Source: Deltaproteobacteria bacterium (GTDB lineage Bacteria > Desulfobacterota > Desulfobacteria > Desulfobacterales > C00003060). From it: 33,588 nucleotides of DNA. A program made the translations under genes and the position numbers. The notes below the pieces were generated by a model. It made no database searches. It was not told the DNA's origin and saw only the letters and a program-made list of their open reading frames with translations. Where the stretch lies: positions 1 to 33,588 of the forward strand of contig JAFDKF010000025.1 in NCBI GenBank assembly GCA_019307135.1. Direction: 5' to 3'. Of this stretch, positions 15,179-23,134 are shown piece after piece; position 1 is the first letter of the stretch, and each line of letters starts with the position of its first letter.

Positions 15179-16155
15179 AAGTCGCCTGTTTCCCATTTAC
15201 CACACCGATCCCCCCAGCGAACCAACCGCTCCTGACCTGAAGCCACGGGGATTTTGACCTCCATGACCTCACAACAGTTGGAACACCCCTCGCATTCAAA
15301 ACTGTTGAGCTGGTAGGGTATTTCTCCAACCTCCAAACCACGGAATCGGGTCTGGCCCGTTGATGCCACCACTTCCTTTGCAAGCAGGGCGGCACCAATA
15401 GCCCCCATCACCTCAAAATCTGGCGGAATGCTCAACCTTTTTCCCAGAACACGCTCGAACGCAGCGCGCATGCCCACGTTGGCTGCTACACCTCCCTGGA
15501 AAAGAATGGGTTCGCGGAGATCGTGGCTTTTGACCAGGTTGTTCAGGTAATTTCGCACCAGGGCCGCGCATAGACCGGCGATGATGTCTTCCACACTATG
15601 GCCCATCTGTTGCTTGTGGATCATGTCCGATTCGGCGAAGACCGTGCAGCGGCTGGCGATTTTCACGGGCTTATTAGCCCTGAGGGCGTAATCGCCAAAG
15701 GCCTCAATGGGGATTCCCAGCCGGTACGCCTGCTGGTCCAGGAAGGAACCGGTTCCGGCGGCACACACCGTATTCATGGCAAAATCGATGACAGTGCCGT
15801 TACGCAAAATGATGCTTTTGGAATCCTGGCCGCCGATCTCGATGACCGTGTGAGTCCCTGGCTCATAATGAAGAGCGGCCACCGCGTGGGCGGTAATCTC
15901 ATTCTTTATGACATCGGCACCGGTCAGTATGCCGGCCAGGTACCGACCGCTGCCCGTGGTCCCTACGCCGCAGATGCTTACCGTTCCGTCTATCTTTGGG
16001 GCCAGTTCCTTAAGGCCATTCTGCATGACCTTCACGGGTTGCCCACGGGTGCGCAAGTATTCCTTGTATAGCAACCGGCCAGCATCATCAAGCAACGCCA
16101 GGTTCGTGCTTATGGAACCAACATCAATGCCAAGATAAGCGGCTTTTATGGCCAC
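15175..16155 (-). CDS. ASKHA-type activase of 2-hydroxyacyl-CoA dehydratase family (BcrAD/BadFG/HgdC-like)
   Basis: 326 residues. The start is a GTG at 16155 with AAAGGA close upstream. The ATPase signatures are 'LGIDVGSISTNLAL' (phosphate 1), 'VIEIGGQDSK' (phosphate 2) and 'GVAANVGMRAAFERVLG' (adenosine). Cys131 ('NTVCAAGTGSF') and Cys170 ('ASRCTVFAES') are the two cysteines that hold the [4Fe-4S] cluster between the two subunits of HgdC-type activases. The C-terminus has an extra cysteine cluster, 'FECEGCSNCCEVME', which may carry a further metal site. It should hydrolyse ATP to push an electron onto the DUF2229 partner, encoded head-on to it. It starts a minus-strand stretch behind the CsgG/NHL gene. 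Confidence 0.88.
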   Translation of the reverse strand: MAIKAAYLGIDVGSISTNLALLDDAGRLLYKEYLRTRGQPVKVMQNGLKELAPKIDGTVSICGVGTTGSGRYLAGILTGADVIKNEITAHAVAALHYEPGTHTVIEIGGQDSKSIILRNGTVIDFAMNTVCAAGTGSFLDQQAYRLGIPIEAFGDYALRANKPVKIASRCTVFAESDMIHKQQMGHSVEDIIAGLCAALVRNYLNNLVKSHDLREPILFQGGVAANVGMRAAFERVLGKRLSIPPDFEVMGAIGAALLAKEVVASTGQTRFRGLEVGEIPYQLNSFECEGCSNCCEVMEVKIPVASGQERLVRWGDRCGKWETGDF

Positions 16156-16160
16156 ATCCT

Positions 16161-17819
16161 TTACCGGGAGAACTTCTGCACTCTACAGTTGACCGTATCA
16201 GCCACGAAAACATTACCCGCTCCGTCCGCGCAGAGCCCGTAGGGTTTGTTGAACTGACTGCTGCCGCTGCCTGGCCCTCCGAAGGACCTGAAACTCTGTC
16301 CCGTTGGGCTCATTTCCCAAAGGTAGCTGCTTGCACCATCCAGGACCAACAGGTTTCCCGAAGTCGGGTCCGCGGCCACGTCGGTGGGATAACTGAGTTT
16401 GTCGGAGAAAGCGGCAAGGAACCGGCCTTGCGAGTCGAATTTCTGTACCCTGCGCATCTTGCTATCTGCCACGAAGACGTTGCCCTGGTCGTCTACTGTC
16501 AACCCCATCGGGGCAACAAAATCGCCACTCCCTTTTCCTTTTCGGCCCCAGGAGCGCAAGTACCGACCATGGCTGTCAAAGACCTGGACCCGGTTCAATT
16601 TGCAGTCGATGGTGTAGACCGCCCCTTCTGGCCCCGTTGCAATGCCACTCAAGAAGGCAAAATCGCCAGAACCCCTCCCTTTTCTACCCCACTGGAGGAG
16701 AAAAGTGCCATTGGCATCGAACTTTTGGACCCGGTAATTGTAGGTATCTGCCACAAAGACGTTTCCTTCGCCGTCCACAGCCACGTCGTAGGGACGAATG
16801 AAACTGCCCGAGCCGGTTCCCACCTGTCCCCAACTCCTCTGAAAGACGCCATTCGTGTTGAATACCTGAATTCGGTTGTTATAAGTATCGGCCACGTAGA
16901 CGTTGCCTGCTCCATCTGCCGCCACCCCGTACGGCATATAGAAATCACCTGTGCCTGTGCCCTGCCTGCCCCAGGCTTGATAGAAACGGAGGCCGGCGAC
17001 TGTTGTCACTGGAGAAGAAGAGGGCTTCCACAAAGGACTGCCTGCCGCCCGACAAGACACAACCCGCTGGCCCACTGAGACAGTCTGATTCGGCTCCTCC
17101 TTTACGGTTTTGGCAAGGGCCAGATTTTTTTGAACTTGGGTTACCTGAAGCTGACCCGTCAGGATCTTCTCCGTCCCTAGAATCTCGCCCGAGACTGGAT
17201 GCTTGATCGGTTCACCCTCCCTGTAGGCATCAAACTGCATGCCAGACTTGGCCCCGGCCGAGCTTCCCACGTCGAGCGTAAATATCTCACCTCTTTGGTG
17301 GACAATAAATCCATCAAGGGGGAACTGACTCGCGAGTTGCGCCACAAAGGCGGGAATCTTTCGGGACATAGCCCTAACGCTGCCAGCCGTCAGGCGGTCG
17401 GCCACCCTGATGCCAGCAGTTTCAGTTTCAATGATTTTGACATCCAGCTCCATCCCCTGTCTGTAAGAGATCACCGCGCCCGTGACGATATAGGTAGTTC
17501 CCAGTACTCGCCCCAACTTGGCCGCCGTATTGACATCAATCACGCCAGTTAAGCCCAATCGTTGTTCTTCCATCACTTTTTTCAATGCCTGGCGTTCCAC
17601 CACATCGAAACGGCCCTGTTGTACGAAAGCAGTGGTCAGCCACCCGGCTGCGATTTTGCCCAGGTCCTGGGTCTTAGCTTTTTCGCCTTGAGACTCCAGG
17701 TCCACGATGGCGATCCTCGTGCGACTGCCGGCATGCACCCAGGTTCCGCAGACAGCCCAGAAGACCAGAGCAATGACCAGGATCAGCGATCTGGCACCTA
17801 TTCGATGGTCTCGCCTCAT
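16161..17819 (-). CDS. CsgG/TolB-like domain fused to a six-repeat NHL propeller
   Basis: 552 residues. The start at 17819 has GGAGAG eleven bases upstream and overlaps the radical-SAM stop as ATGA. A signal peptide ends near 'WVHAGSRTRIA'. Residues about 33-170 match the CsgG/FlgO-like fold: 'RIAIVDLESQG', 'VERQALKKVMEEQRLGLTGV', 'AAKLGRVLGTTYIVTGAV'. A FlgT-like segment follows ('SGMQFDAYREGEPIKHP'). From about 285 there are six NHL repeats of about 47 residues, each near 'GVAADGAGNVYVADTYNNRI', enough for one six-bladed propeller. It should be periplasmic or surface exposed. A relative of its CsgG part is at 30867-31811. The fusion suggests an assembly scaffold, which is inference. Confidence 0.8.
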   Translation of the reverse strand: MRRDHRIGARSLILVIALVFWAVCGTWVHAGSRTRIAIVDLESQGEKAKTQDLGKIAAGWLTTAFVQQGRFDVVERQALKKVMEEQRLGLTGVIDVNTAAKLGRVLGTTYIVTGAVISYRQGMELDVKIIETETAGIRVADRLTAGSVRAMSRKIPAFVAQLASQFPLDGFIVHQRGEIFTLDVGSSAGAKSGMQFDAYREGEPIKHPVSGEILGTEKILTGQLQVTQVQKNLALAKTVKEEPNQTVSVGQRVVSCRAAGSPLWKPSSSPVTTVAGLRFYQAWGRQGTGTGDFYMPYGVAADGAGNVYVADTYNNRIQVFNTNGVFQRSWGQVGTGSGSFIRPYDVAVDGEGNVFVADTYNYRVQKFDANGTFLLQWGRKGRGSGDFAFLSGIATGPEGAVYTIDCKLNRVQVFDSHGRYLRSWGRKGKGSGDFVAPMGLTVDDQGNVFVADSKMRRVQKFDSQGRFLAAFSDKLSYPTDVAADPTSGNLLVLDGASSYLWEMSPTGQSFRSFGGPGSGSSQFNKPYGLCADGAGNVFVADTVNCRVQKFSR

Positions 17820-19198
17820 TTCTGCTCTCCTTCTCGACGCCCTGACCGGAAATGCGTTTGCCAGGCACGGTCGGCGTAAAATTTGTAAGACTCGGCAAGC
17901 TGGTCCATGGCATCAGCCAATTGCGTAAAGATAATCTCCGCCCCATCATGTGTGAAGTAGGCGCCACGTTTCAGGGCCATGTCACGGCCTACCGAGGGGT
18001 GATCCACCAACATACAGGGACATAGCAGGTTGTCGTCGAATGGCTGTTGAGCCCTGATAGCCTGAAACAAGGGCGAATTGAGTGCTTCCTTCAATGAGCT
18101 GGTATGGATGTTATGGGTGGCAAAGTGGCAAAAAACGCAAGGCTCCACGTCCCCTCTAGCATTGATGTGAGCATACTTGCGGCCGCCCGAGATGCATCCG
18201 CCCACCACCGGGCCATCGTTCCAGAAGTCGATGAACAGGATCTCCTTGCTATTGCGCCATCGGCTCAGGCTCGCTCTGAGGTAATCTCTTTGGGCAGGGG
18301 TGGGCATCAAGTCCAGGTTGGGCTCCCTCCCTATGGGAACATACATGAAATAGCAGCCAAGAAGGCACCCCTTCTCTGCCATTGAATCCACAAATTCGTC
18401 ACTGGTAATGGTATCGCTGTTTTCCCGCGTTTGGGTGGCGGAATACCCAAAAATGACACCCGCTTCTCGAAGCATATCCATAGCGCGCATGACCCTGTCG
18501 AAGTGCCCATGTCCCCGCCTGCGATCTGTGTATTCCCGAGACCCCTCGATGCTGATAGCAGGGAGGACGTTGCCCACAGAGACGATTTTGTCTGCCACCT
18601 TCTCGTTGATGAGACCACCGTGGGTGTAAACCAGGAAGAATACGTCATTGTGTTTTCGGAAAATATCAAAGATATCCTTTCGGAAAAAGGGCTCACCCCC
18701 GGAAACGGTTATGAAATAAATTCCCATTTCCTTGGCCTCATTAAGAACACGGTCGACGGTCTCAAAGGTCAATTCATCATTTTTTGAGTAGCTCCCGGCA
18801 TAGCAACCAAAACAGCGAAGGTTGCACCGCATTGTGGGGCTGATGACCAGGAATCCAGGCGGGTAGAAGCCCCCTGGCGTTTGAGCAAAGGCCTTACGCT
18901 TGTTGGTCCCTGCCAAAAGCTGGTTGATGATGAAGGCCTGGACAATAGTCCTGCGGTGGTGGGGATTGGGATAGCGGAGAAGCTTCTTGGTGATTTCCAG
19001 GCTCGGATGTTCTTGGTCGAAAAGATCGCGGATACGGCGAATCCAGCGAATGTAGTAGTCCTTTTGGGCCACTTTTTCGGCCAGCTTGGCAATCGTCCGA
19101 TAAGTGAGCTTAAAGAGCCTCTCATTCGTGAGATGTGCCAGAACTGCCATTAGCAGGTTGATGGCGCAAACCTTCACTCGATGGCCATTGGCGTTCAA
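17816..19198 (-). CDS. Radical-SAM protein with SPASM-like cysteine-rich end
   Basis: 460 residues. The start is TTG at 19198 behind AGGGGGAAA, a convincing ribosome site. Residues 1-110 are helical. The CX3CX2C motif is Cys125, Cys129, Cys132 in 'TMRCNLRCFGCYAGSYSK', followed by 'FITVSGGEPFFRKDIFDIF'. The C-terminal part holds further cysteines in 'GGCISGGRKYAHINARGD', 'VEPCVFCHF' and 'LLCPCMLVDHP', the pattern of SPASM-type auxiliary FeS clusters. No B12 domain is visible. Related proteins modify peptides or lipids; the substrate here is unknown. It heads a minus-strand run with the CsgG/NHL and activase genes, and the long inverted-repeat element copy 2 lies upstream. Confidence 0.85.
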   Translation of the reverse strand: MNANGHRVKVCAINLLMAVLAHLTNERLFKLTYRTIAKLAEKVAQKDYYIRWIRRIRDLFDQEHPSLEITKKLLRYPNPHHRRTIVQAFIINQLLAGTNKRKAFAQTPGGFYPPGFLVISPTMRCNLRCFGCYAGSYSKNDELTFETVDRVLNEAKEMGIYFITVSGGEPFFRKDIFDIFRKHNDVFFLVYTHGGLINEKVADKIVSVGNVLPAISIEGSREYTDRRRGHGHFDRVMRAMDMLREAGVIFGYSATQTRENSDTITSDEFVDSMAEKGCLLGCYFMYVPIGREPNLDLMPTPAQRDYLRASLSRWRNSKEILFIDFWNDGPVVGGCISGGRKYAHINARGDVEPCVFCHFATHNIHTSSLKEALNSPLFQAIRAQQPFDDNLLCPCMLVDHPSVGRDMALKRGAYFTHDGAEIIFTQLADAMDQLAESYKFYADRAWQTHFRSGRREGEQK

Positions 19199-19299
19199 CG
19201 TTTCCCCCTAGGTACCCCGTCTCATAAGTTCTACACCTTGAAATGGCAAGATGAAATGTTTCATAAGTTAATACGTTTCACCCACCTTTCACGGACGGG

Positions 19300-19497
19300 G
19301 AAATCCGAAATCCGAATATCGAAACTCGAAACAAACTCGAATGACCAAAATTTGAAAATTCAAAAACACTAATAAATTTGCCTAATTAATATTGGATGCA
19401 GGGCTTCGGTATCATCCGGTTTGGGTTGCTGTTTTGAACATTTGAGCATTTGAATTTCAGATTTGTTTCGGATTTCGGATTTCGATATTCGGATTTT
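19300..19497. repeat. Long inverted-repeat intergenic element, copy 2
   Basis: The left arm (19300-19340) is made of AAATCCGAAATCCGAATATC-type words. The right arm (19464-19497) is built of GTTTCGGATTTCGGATTTCG-type words, imperfectly complementary. The middle is AT-rich with 'atgaccaaaa', as in copy 1 at 6766-6917. It fills the gap 19199-19601 together with unrecognised sequence. Confidence 0.65.
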
Positions 19498-19601
19498 GTG
19501 TATGTGGTTGCTCTGATTTATGGAAATGTTAAATTGCCAAAATCGTGCATAGAACTTTTGAGACACCTCACTGGTCCGAGACACAGCCAAGCGATTCTGA
19601 C

Positions 19602-20099
19602 TTATGTAATCAGATGCCATAAACGAATAAGGCTGTCTCCAAGGCCGACAAACAAGAGGCTGCCAAAAACACTGCCGCCAACTAACAGGGGAAAGCTTAT
19701 TCTTTTGCGTAGCCCCATAACATGGGCTAAGAAGACCCCACTCCACATCCCGCCCCCTTTGATTGGCAGCATAGTAAGCAGCACGACCCCCACTTGACCA
19801 AGGGCTCTCAACGTCTGGAAAAAACGTCGGCCTCTGGCCAGGGCACCTTTTCGCTGGAAATAATTACTGAGCCGCCCCAGTCGTCCACTGGGAAATGTAT
19901 GTTCGTACAAGTAATAAAAGCAAGGAACCTGCAAAGTGTCCATAAGGACTACGAGAGGGAAAAACCAAAGGAGATTCAGTCCAAACAATCTGGCAGTCAC
20001 AATCGCAACGGGTCTTCCCCCTCCAATATAGAGGGCGACGAAATAGAGGAGACGGTGGTCATGAAAATGGCACTGTAGCCATAGAATCAAATCTCCCAT
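19602..20099 (-). CDS. Small multi-pass membrane protein (small multidrug export-like, PF06695 type)
   Basis: The ATG at 20099 gives 165 residues; a TTG sits one codon upstream. There are hydrophobic segments at about 15-60 (two helices), 100-130 and 135-160. The phrase 'LLTMLPIKGGGMWSGVFLAH' followed by 'PLLVGGSVFGSLLFVGLGDS' is close to the conserved core of the putative small multi-drug export family. That family's transport substrate is not established. No strong ribosome site is visible. It follows the ATP-grasp gene by 102 bases on the same strand, so they may be co-transcribed. Confidence 0.6.
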   Translation of the reverse strand: MGDLILWLQCHFHDHRLLYFVALYIGGGRPVAIVTARLFGLNLLWFFPLVVLMDTLQVPCFYYLYEHTFPSGRLGRLSNYFQRKGALARGRRFFQTLRALGQVGVVLLTMLPIKGGGMWSGVFLAHVMGLRKRISFPLLVGGSVFGSLLFVGLGDSLIRLWHLIT

Positions 20100-20201
20100 C
20101 AAATCAACACCAGTTAGCGGACCTAGAACCTATATATCCAAAGCCTAAATTTTTTATCTTAAATGTAAGTATTTTTCAACGATTTTTTGTGACTTCTGTT
20201 C

Positions 20202-21395
20202 TTATACCCTCCTTCTCATCCGTATATGCGCAAAGTCTCTGCCTCCATAGAAGGGGAGCAAGGCCAAGATGCTTCCAAGCACGGGCATGGGATCATCCAG
20301 GTCGATGATGTCATAACTCAGGTGGGGCCGGCGAAATGTAAAGAAACTCGGCTTCAGGTGCCATCGGTTGGGGTTTTGCAAGAAATGAAGAACATCTCCC
20401 GGAAGGAACCATCGGCAAAGTTGTCCCAATCGGTAGGTGACGACTGGAGCAAAATCGCAACCCAGGGCCATGAGAGTAAGCAGATAGGGAAAATTCACCC
20501 CCGCATGGATGGCCAAAGCCAATGATCCCCAAAAGCGAGGATTCACTTCCAGTAACTTGGCCTGACCATCGCGTGTATCGATCTTGAATTCCGCCATAGC
20601 CACGCCCACAAAGTGTAGGCTCTGCAAAAGCCGCGCCCCATCACGTCTCGCCTGATCGTGTATAACGCTTTTTCTCAGGGTGCTCGGTCCCCCGTGCACC
20701 GGATACTCTCGCAAGCGCTGATGGAGAAAAGAGGCTCGCACCTGATGATCTTGATCCAGCAGGAAGCTGGCGCCAATGCCCGGGCCCTCGGCAGGTAGTC
20801 TTTCCTGAACAAATGGCACCTGGCCGGAGTCTAACACCCGCTCCAAGGCCGGAGCCAGTTGGTCTGGTCCGACCACATAGTGCACGCCCGTGCTCCCGGA
20901 TCCTACCCTGGGTTTGATGACTACGGGGTAAGGCAAGTCCTTGCTTAACAGCTTAGCCTCTTCCAGGTTGTTAATCTCAAAGGTTCTTGGGATGGGAATA
21001 CCAAGCGCCTCAGCGCGCCTTAGCACTTTCAGTTTGTCGCGCGCAAAAAGCAAGCAGTGATAATCGGCCAAAGGCAGACGCGTTTTTCCTTTAAATCGTT
21101 CTCTGTTTCGAGCAAGCAAGAGAAGGGTATCTTCCTCCATAGGGAGGAGAACGTGATGCGGGTTTTGGCTCAAGTAGTCCTCAAGAAAAGCAACATAGCG
21201 GGATGGCTGCAATACAGGTGACGGGGTGCGTACCCGTGTGTGACAGTACCGCGAAAAAAGCGCGGGAGCCAGATACGTGCTCTCACCCACAGTAACCTGT
21301 ATCCCCATGCGGCCCAGGGCCCTCACAGCCGCAAGCGTTTTGCGCCAGTAGCCATCGGTGACAAAGACCTGTATTTGCTCTGAGTTCTCCACCAT
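20202..21395 (-). CDS. ATP-grasp enzyme (carbamoyl-phosphate synthase-like fold)
   Basis: 397 residues. The N-terminal pre-grasp region begins 'VFVTDGYWRKTLAAVRALG'. The ATP-grasp core includes 'LPYPVVIKPRVGSGSTGVHYV' in two parts (the Lys-Pro-Arg ATP-binding strand and Gly-rich loop, about residues 155-175). Later, 'VAMAEFKIDTRD' and 'LLEVNPRFWGSLALAIHAG' carry the metal-binding Glu and Asn. These enzymes join a carboxylate to an amine or other nucleophile through an acyl-phosphate. The partner groups are unknown. In this context it might add an amino acid or amine to the lipid or its sugar head group, which is inference. It is divergent from the fabG operon. Confidence 0.8.
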   Translation of the reverse strand: MVENSEQIQVFVTDGYWRKTLAAVRALGRMGIQVTVGESTYLAPALFSRYCHTRVRTPSPVLQPSRYVAFLEDYLSQNPHHVLLPMEEDTLLLLARNRERFKGKTRLPLADYHCLLFARDKLKVLRRAEALGIPIPRTFEINNLEEAKLLSKDLPYPVVIKPRVGSGSTGVHYVVGPDQLAPALERVLDSGQVPFVQERLPAEGPGIGASFLLDQDHQVRASFLHQRLREYPVHGGPSTLRKSVIHDQARRDGARLLQSLHFVGVAMAEFKIDTRDGQAKLLEVNPRFWGSLALAIHAGVNFPYLLTLMALGCDFAPVVTYRLGQLCRWFLPGDVLHFLQNPNRWHLKPSFFTFRRPHLSYDIIDLDDPMPVLGSILALLPFYGGRDFAHIRMRRRV

Positions 21396-21445
21396 GCTTT
21401 CTCATTATCGCAAACAGGATATGAAATCAAAGCAAAAGGATTTTG

Positions 21446-21530
21446 GTAATAGTTCAGCCCGTATTGTCAGCTAAAAGATTTCTCCCTTTGGTCGAAATGA
21501 CAGAAAAAGCAACGGGTGCTGAACTATTAC
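21446..21530. repeat. Palindromic intergenic element with short ATTTCGA core
   Basis: GTAATAGTTCAGC (21446-21458) and GCTGAACTATTAC (21518-21530) are perfect 13-bp inverted repeats. Within them, 21476-21504 read on the minus strand begins CTGTCATTTCGACCAAAGGG and ends AGAAATCTT, a widely dispersed bacterial intergenic motif. An expanded relative is at 29334-29613. Confidence 0.7.
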
Positions 21531-21560
21531 GAATTTTGGAATCTGCATAATGCCCGGCGT

Positions 21561-21607
21561 AAGATCGATCTTCGATCTTGACTATAAAACCATAATAGGT
21601 ATATGTT
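21561..21607 (+). promoter_or_regulatory. Putative promoter and operator of the fabG operon
   Basis: TTGACT (21578-21583) and TATGTT (21602-21607), spaced 18 bases, form a moderate sigma-70-type promoter 40 bases before fabG. Just upstream, overlapping the -35 box, AAGATCGA and TCGATCTT pair around TCT (21561-21579), a possible operator. No other promoter is obvious before the long operon. Confidence 0.4.
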
Positions 21608-21647
21608 ATAAATTTAATTTCTTATCGTACAGTCAGGATCTTTCCGG

Positions 21648-22388
21648 ATGAGGTTCGAAGGCAAAACCGCCCTGATCACTGGTGGAACCCGTGGTATCGG
21701 CGCTGCCATTACCAAGAGCTTCTTTCTTGAGGGTGCCGATGTAGTGGCAACTTACTCGCAGGACGAGGCTCAGGCTCGAAGATTTCAACAGGAGCTGGGA
21801 ATCGATCCTTCCAGGGGAATCATACGTCAGGCAGACGCTTCCGACCATGACAGTATGAGGACCTTGTTCAACTCGGCCCTCGAAAAGTTTGGTCGCCTGG
21901 ATATCTTGGTCAACAATGCTGGAATACGGCGTGACAGCCTGCTGATGTTTATGTCTGAGGTAGACTGGCATGACGTGCTGCAGGTCAATCTTAATGGCAC
22001 CTTCGTTTGCAGCAAGCTAGCGTTGAAGCCGATGATTGCACAGCGATGGGGGCGAATCATCAACATCGTATCTCCCAGCGCTCTTCTGGGCCGTGAGGGT
22101 CAGACCAACTATGCTGCTGCCAAGGGAGGTGTAGTGAGTTTCACCAAATCTTTGGCCAGAGAGCTGGGCAAAACTGGTATTACGGTCAACGCTGTTTGTC
22201 CGGGTGTGATAGTCACAGAAATGACCCGATCCTTGCCCGAGAAAACCCTGGCGGAATTCCAGCGGTCCATCCCCATGGGCCATTTGGGTCGGCCGGAAGA
22301 TGTCTCCGGAACCGTTGTGTTCCTGGCCTCTGAGGCAGCCTCTTATATCACCGGACAAGTGATCAGCGTGGATGGAGGGCTAACGTAA
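21648..22388 (+). CDS. fabG: 3-oxoacyl-ACP reductase (FabG-like SDR)
   Basis: 246 residues, normal FabG length. 'TGGTRGIGAA' is the NAD(P)-binding TGxxxGIG loop (residues 11-20), and 'NNAG' is at 89-92. The catalytic set is Ser142, Tyr155 and Lys159 ('SPSALLGREGQTNYAAAKGG'). The end 'ASYITGQVISVDGG' is classic FabG. It reduces the 3-keto group of the ACP-bound chain with NADPH. As first gene of the plus-strand operon, it is followed within 15 bases by the ACP gene. A housekeeping function is possible, but the neighbourhood points to a dedicated reductase for the cluster. Confidence 0.92.
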   Translation: MRFEGKTALITGGTRGIGAAITKSFFLEGADVVATYSQDEAQARRFQQELGIDPSRGIIRQADASDHDSMRTLFNSALEKFGRLDILVNNAGIRRDSLLMFMSEVDWHDVLQVNLNGTFVCSKLALKPMIAQRWGRIINIVSPSALLGREGQTNYAAAKGGVVSFTKSLARELGKTGITVNAVCPGVIVTEMTRSLPEKTLAEFQRSIPMGHLGRPEDVSGTVVFLASEAASYITGQVISVDGGLT

Positions 22389-22403
22389 AAGGGAGAATCG
22401 CCA

Positions 22404-22706
22404 TTGCAAAGACCAGAGCAGAATCTGATGGAGTTCACTGCAAGACTTAAGGAACTCATCATCCGCGTCCTGCGGCTGGAAGACATTGGGCCTGAGGACA
22501 TCATTGATTCAGAACCGCTCTTTGGCGAGGGGCTTGGCCTCGATTCCATTGATGCCCTGGAGCTGGTGGTGGCCATCGAGAAGGAATATGGTGTGGAAAT
22601 TCCGGATGCGGAGGTGGGACGCCACGCCTTTGCTTCGATGAACGCATTAGCCGGTTTTATCCTCGAAAAGGAGACAACCAAGAAGACTTCAGATGCGCTG
22701 GGTTGA
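22404..22706 (+). CDS. Acyl carrier protein
   Basis: 100 residues from a TTG at 22404 with GGGAG eight bases upstream; an ATG at 22428 would still leave a full domain. 'EGLGLDSIDALELV' carries Ser48, the phosphopantetheine attachment site, in the standard DSI motif. Helix II and the acidic recognition surface ('VVAIEKEYGVEIPD') are intact. The chain is built on this protein by the KS/CLF pair, reduced by FabG and dehydrated by the FabZ-like enzyme. Its 3' end overlaps the thioesterase gene by 14 bases, indicating translational coupling. It is longer than housekeeping ACP (about 78) because of both tails. Confidence 0.92.
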   Translation: MQRPEQNLMEFTARLKELIIRVLRLEDIGPEDIIDSEPLFGEGLGLDSIDALELVVAIEKEYGVEIPDAEVGRHAFASMNALAGFILEKETTKKTSDALG

Positions 22707-23115
22707 GACCACGACAACAGTCAGGTTCAATGAGGTGGATCAATGGGGCATTGCCTGGCACGGTCATTATTTTGCCTGGTTTGAACTGGCTCGTATGAAG
22801 GTGCTTGAGAAATTTTCCCTGTTGCCCGAAGAGTTCACCGCTCTGGGATTTATCGCCCCGGTGGTGAGTGCTCACTGCGAATTCAAAAAAAACGCCCTTA
22901 CCAACGATCTCATAACCATTCGAGCCCACGTGCTAAAGCCGCAAACCGCATCCCTGACGTTTCGATTCGAAATCCTGAGACAAACCGATGAGGCCCTGCT
23001 TGCCAGAGGCGAAACAGTTCAGGTGCTACAGCGCCTTGACGGAACCATGATCTACAAATTGAGCGGAATGCTAAAGACCCGGATGGAATCAATGGTCCGC
23101 TATTTTTGGCCGTAA
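22693..23115 (+). CDS. 4HBT/YbgC-type acyl thioesterase
   Basis: 140 residues. The hot-dog fold signature 'RFNEVDQWGIAWHGHYFAWFELAR' (given here as one motif across residues 11-34) has the catalytic Asp16 and the following 'HGHYFAWFE' helix. Further blocks are 'ALGFIAPVVSAHCEFKKNAL' and 'RGETVQVLQRLDG'. It would release the finished or a wrongly extended chain from ACP or CoA. Thioesterases of this type are regular members of aryl-polyene-like clusters. The gene overlaps the ACP gene and is 19 bases before the dehydratase gene. Confidence 0.85.
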   Translation: MRWVETTTTVRFNEVDQWGIAWHGHYFAWFELARMKVLEKFSLLPEEFTALGFIAPVVSAHCEFKKNALTNDLITIRAHVLKPQTASLTFRFEILRQTDEALLARGETVQVLQRLDGTMIYKLSGMLKTRMESMVRYFWP

Positions 23116-23134
23116 CGGGAAAGGCTTATGAAAT

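Noticed and set aside
15598..16071. 157-codon plus-strand frame opposite the activase
   Set aside because: Antisense to a strongly conserved ATPase; no motif of its own.
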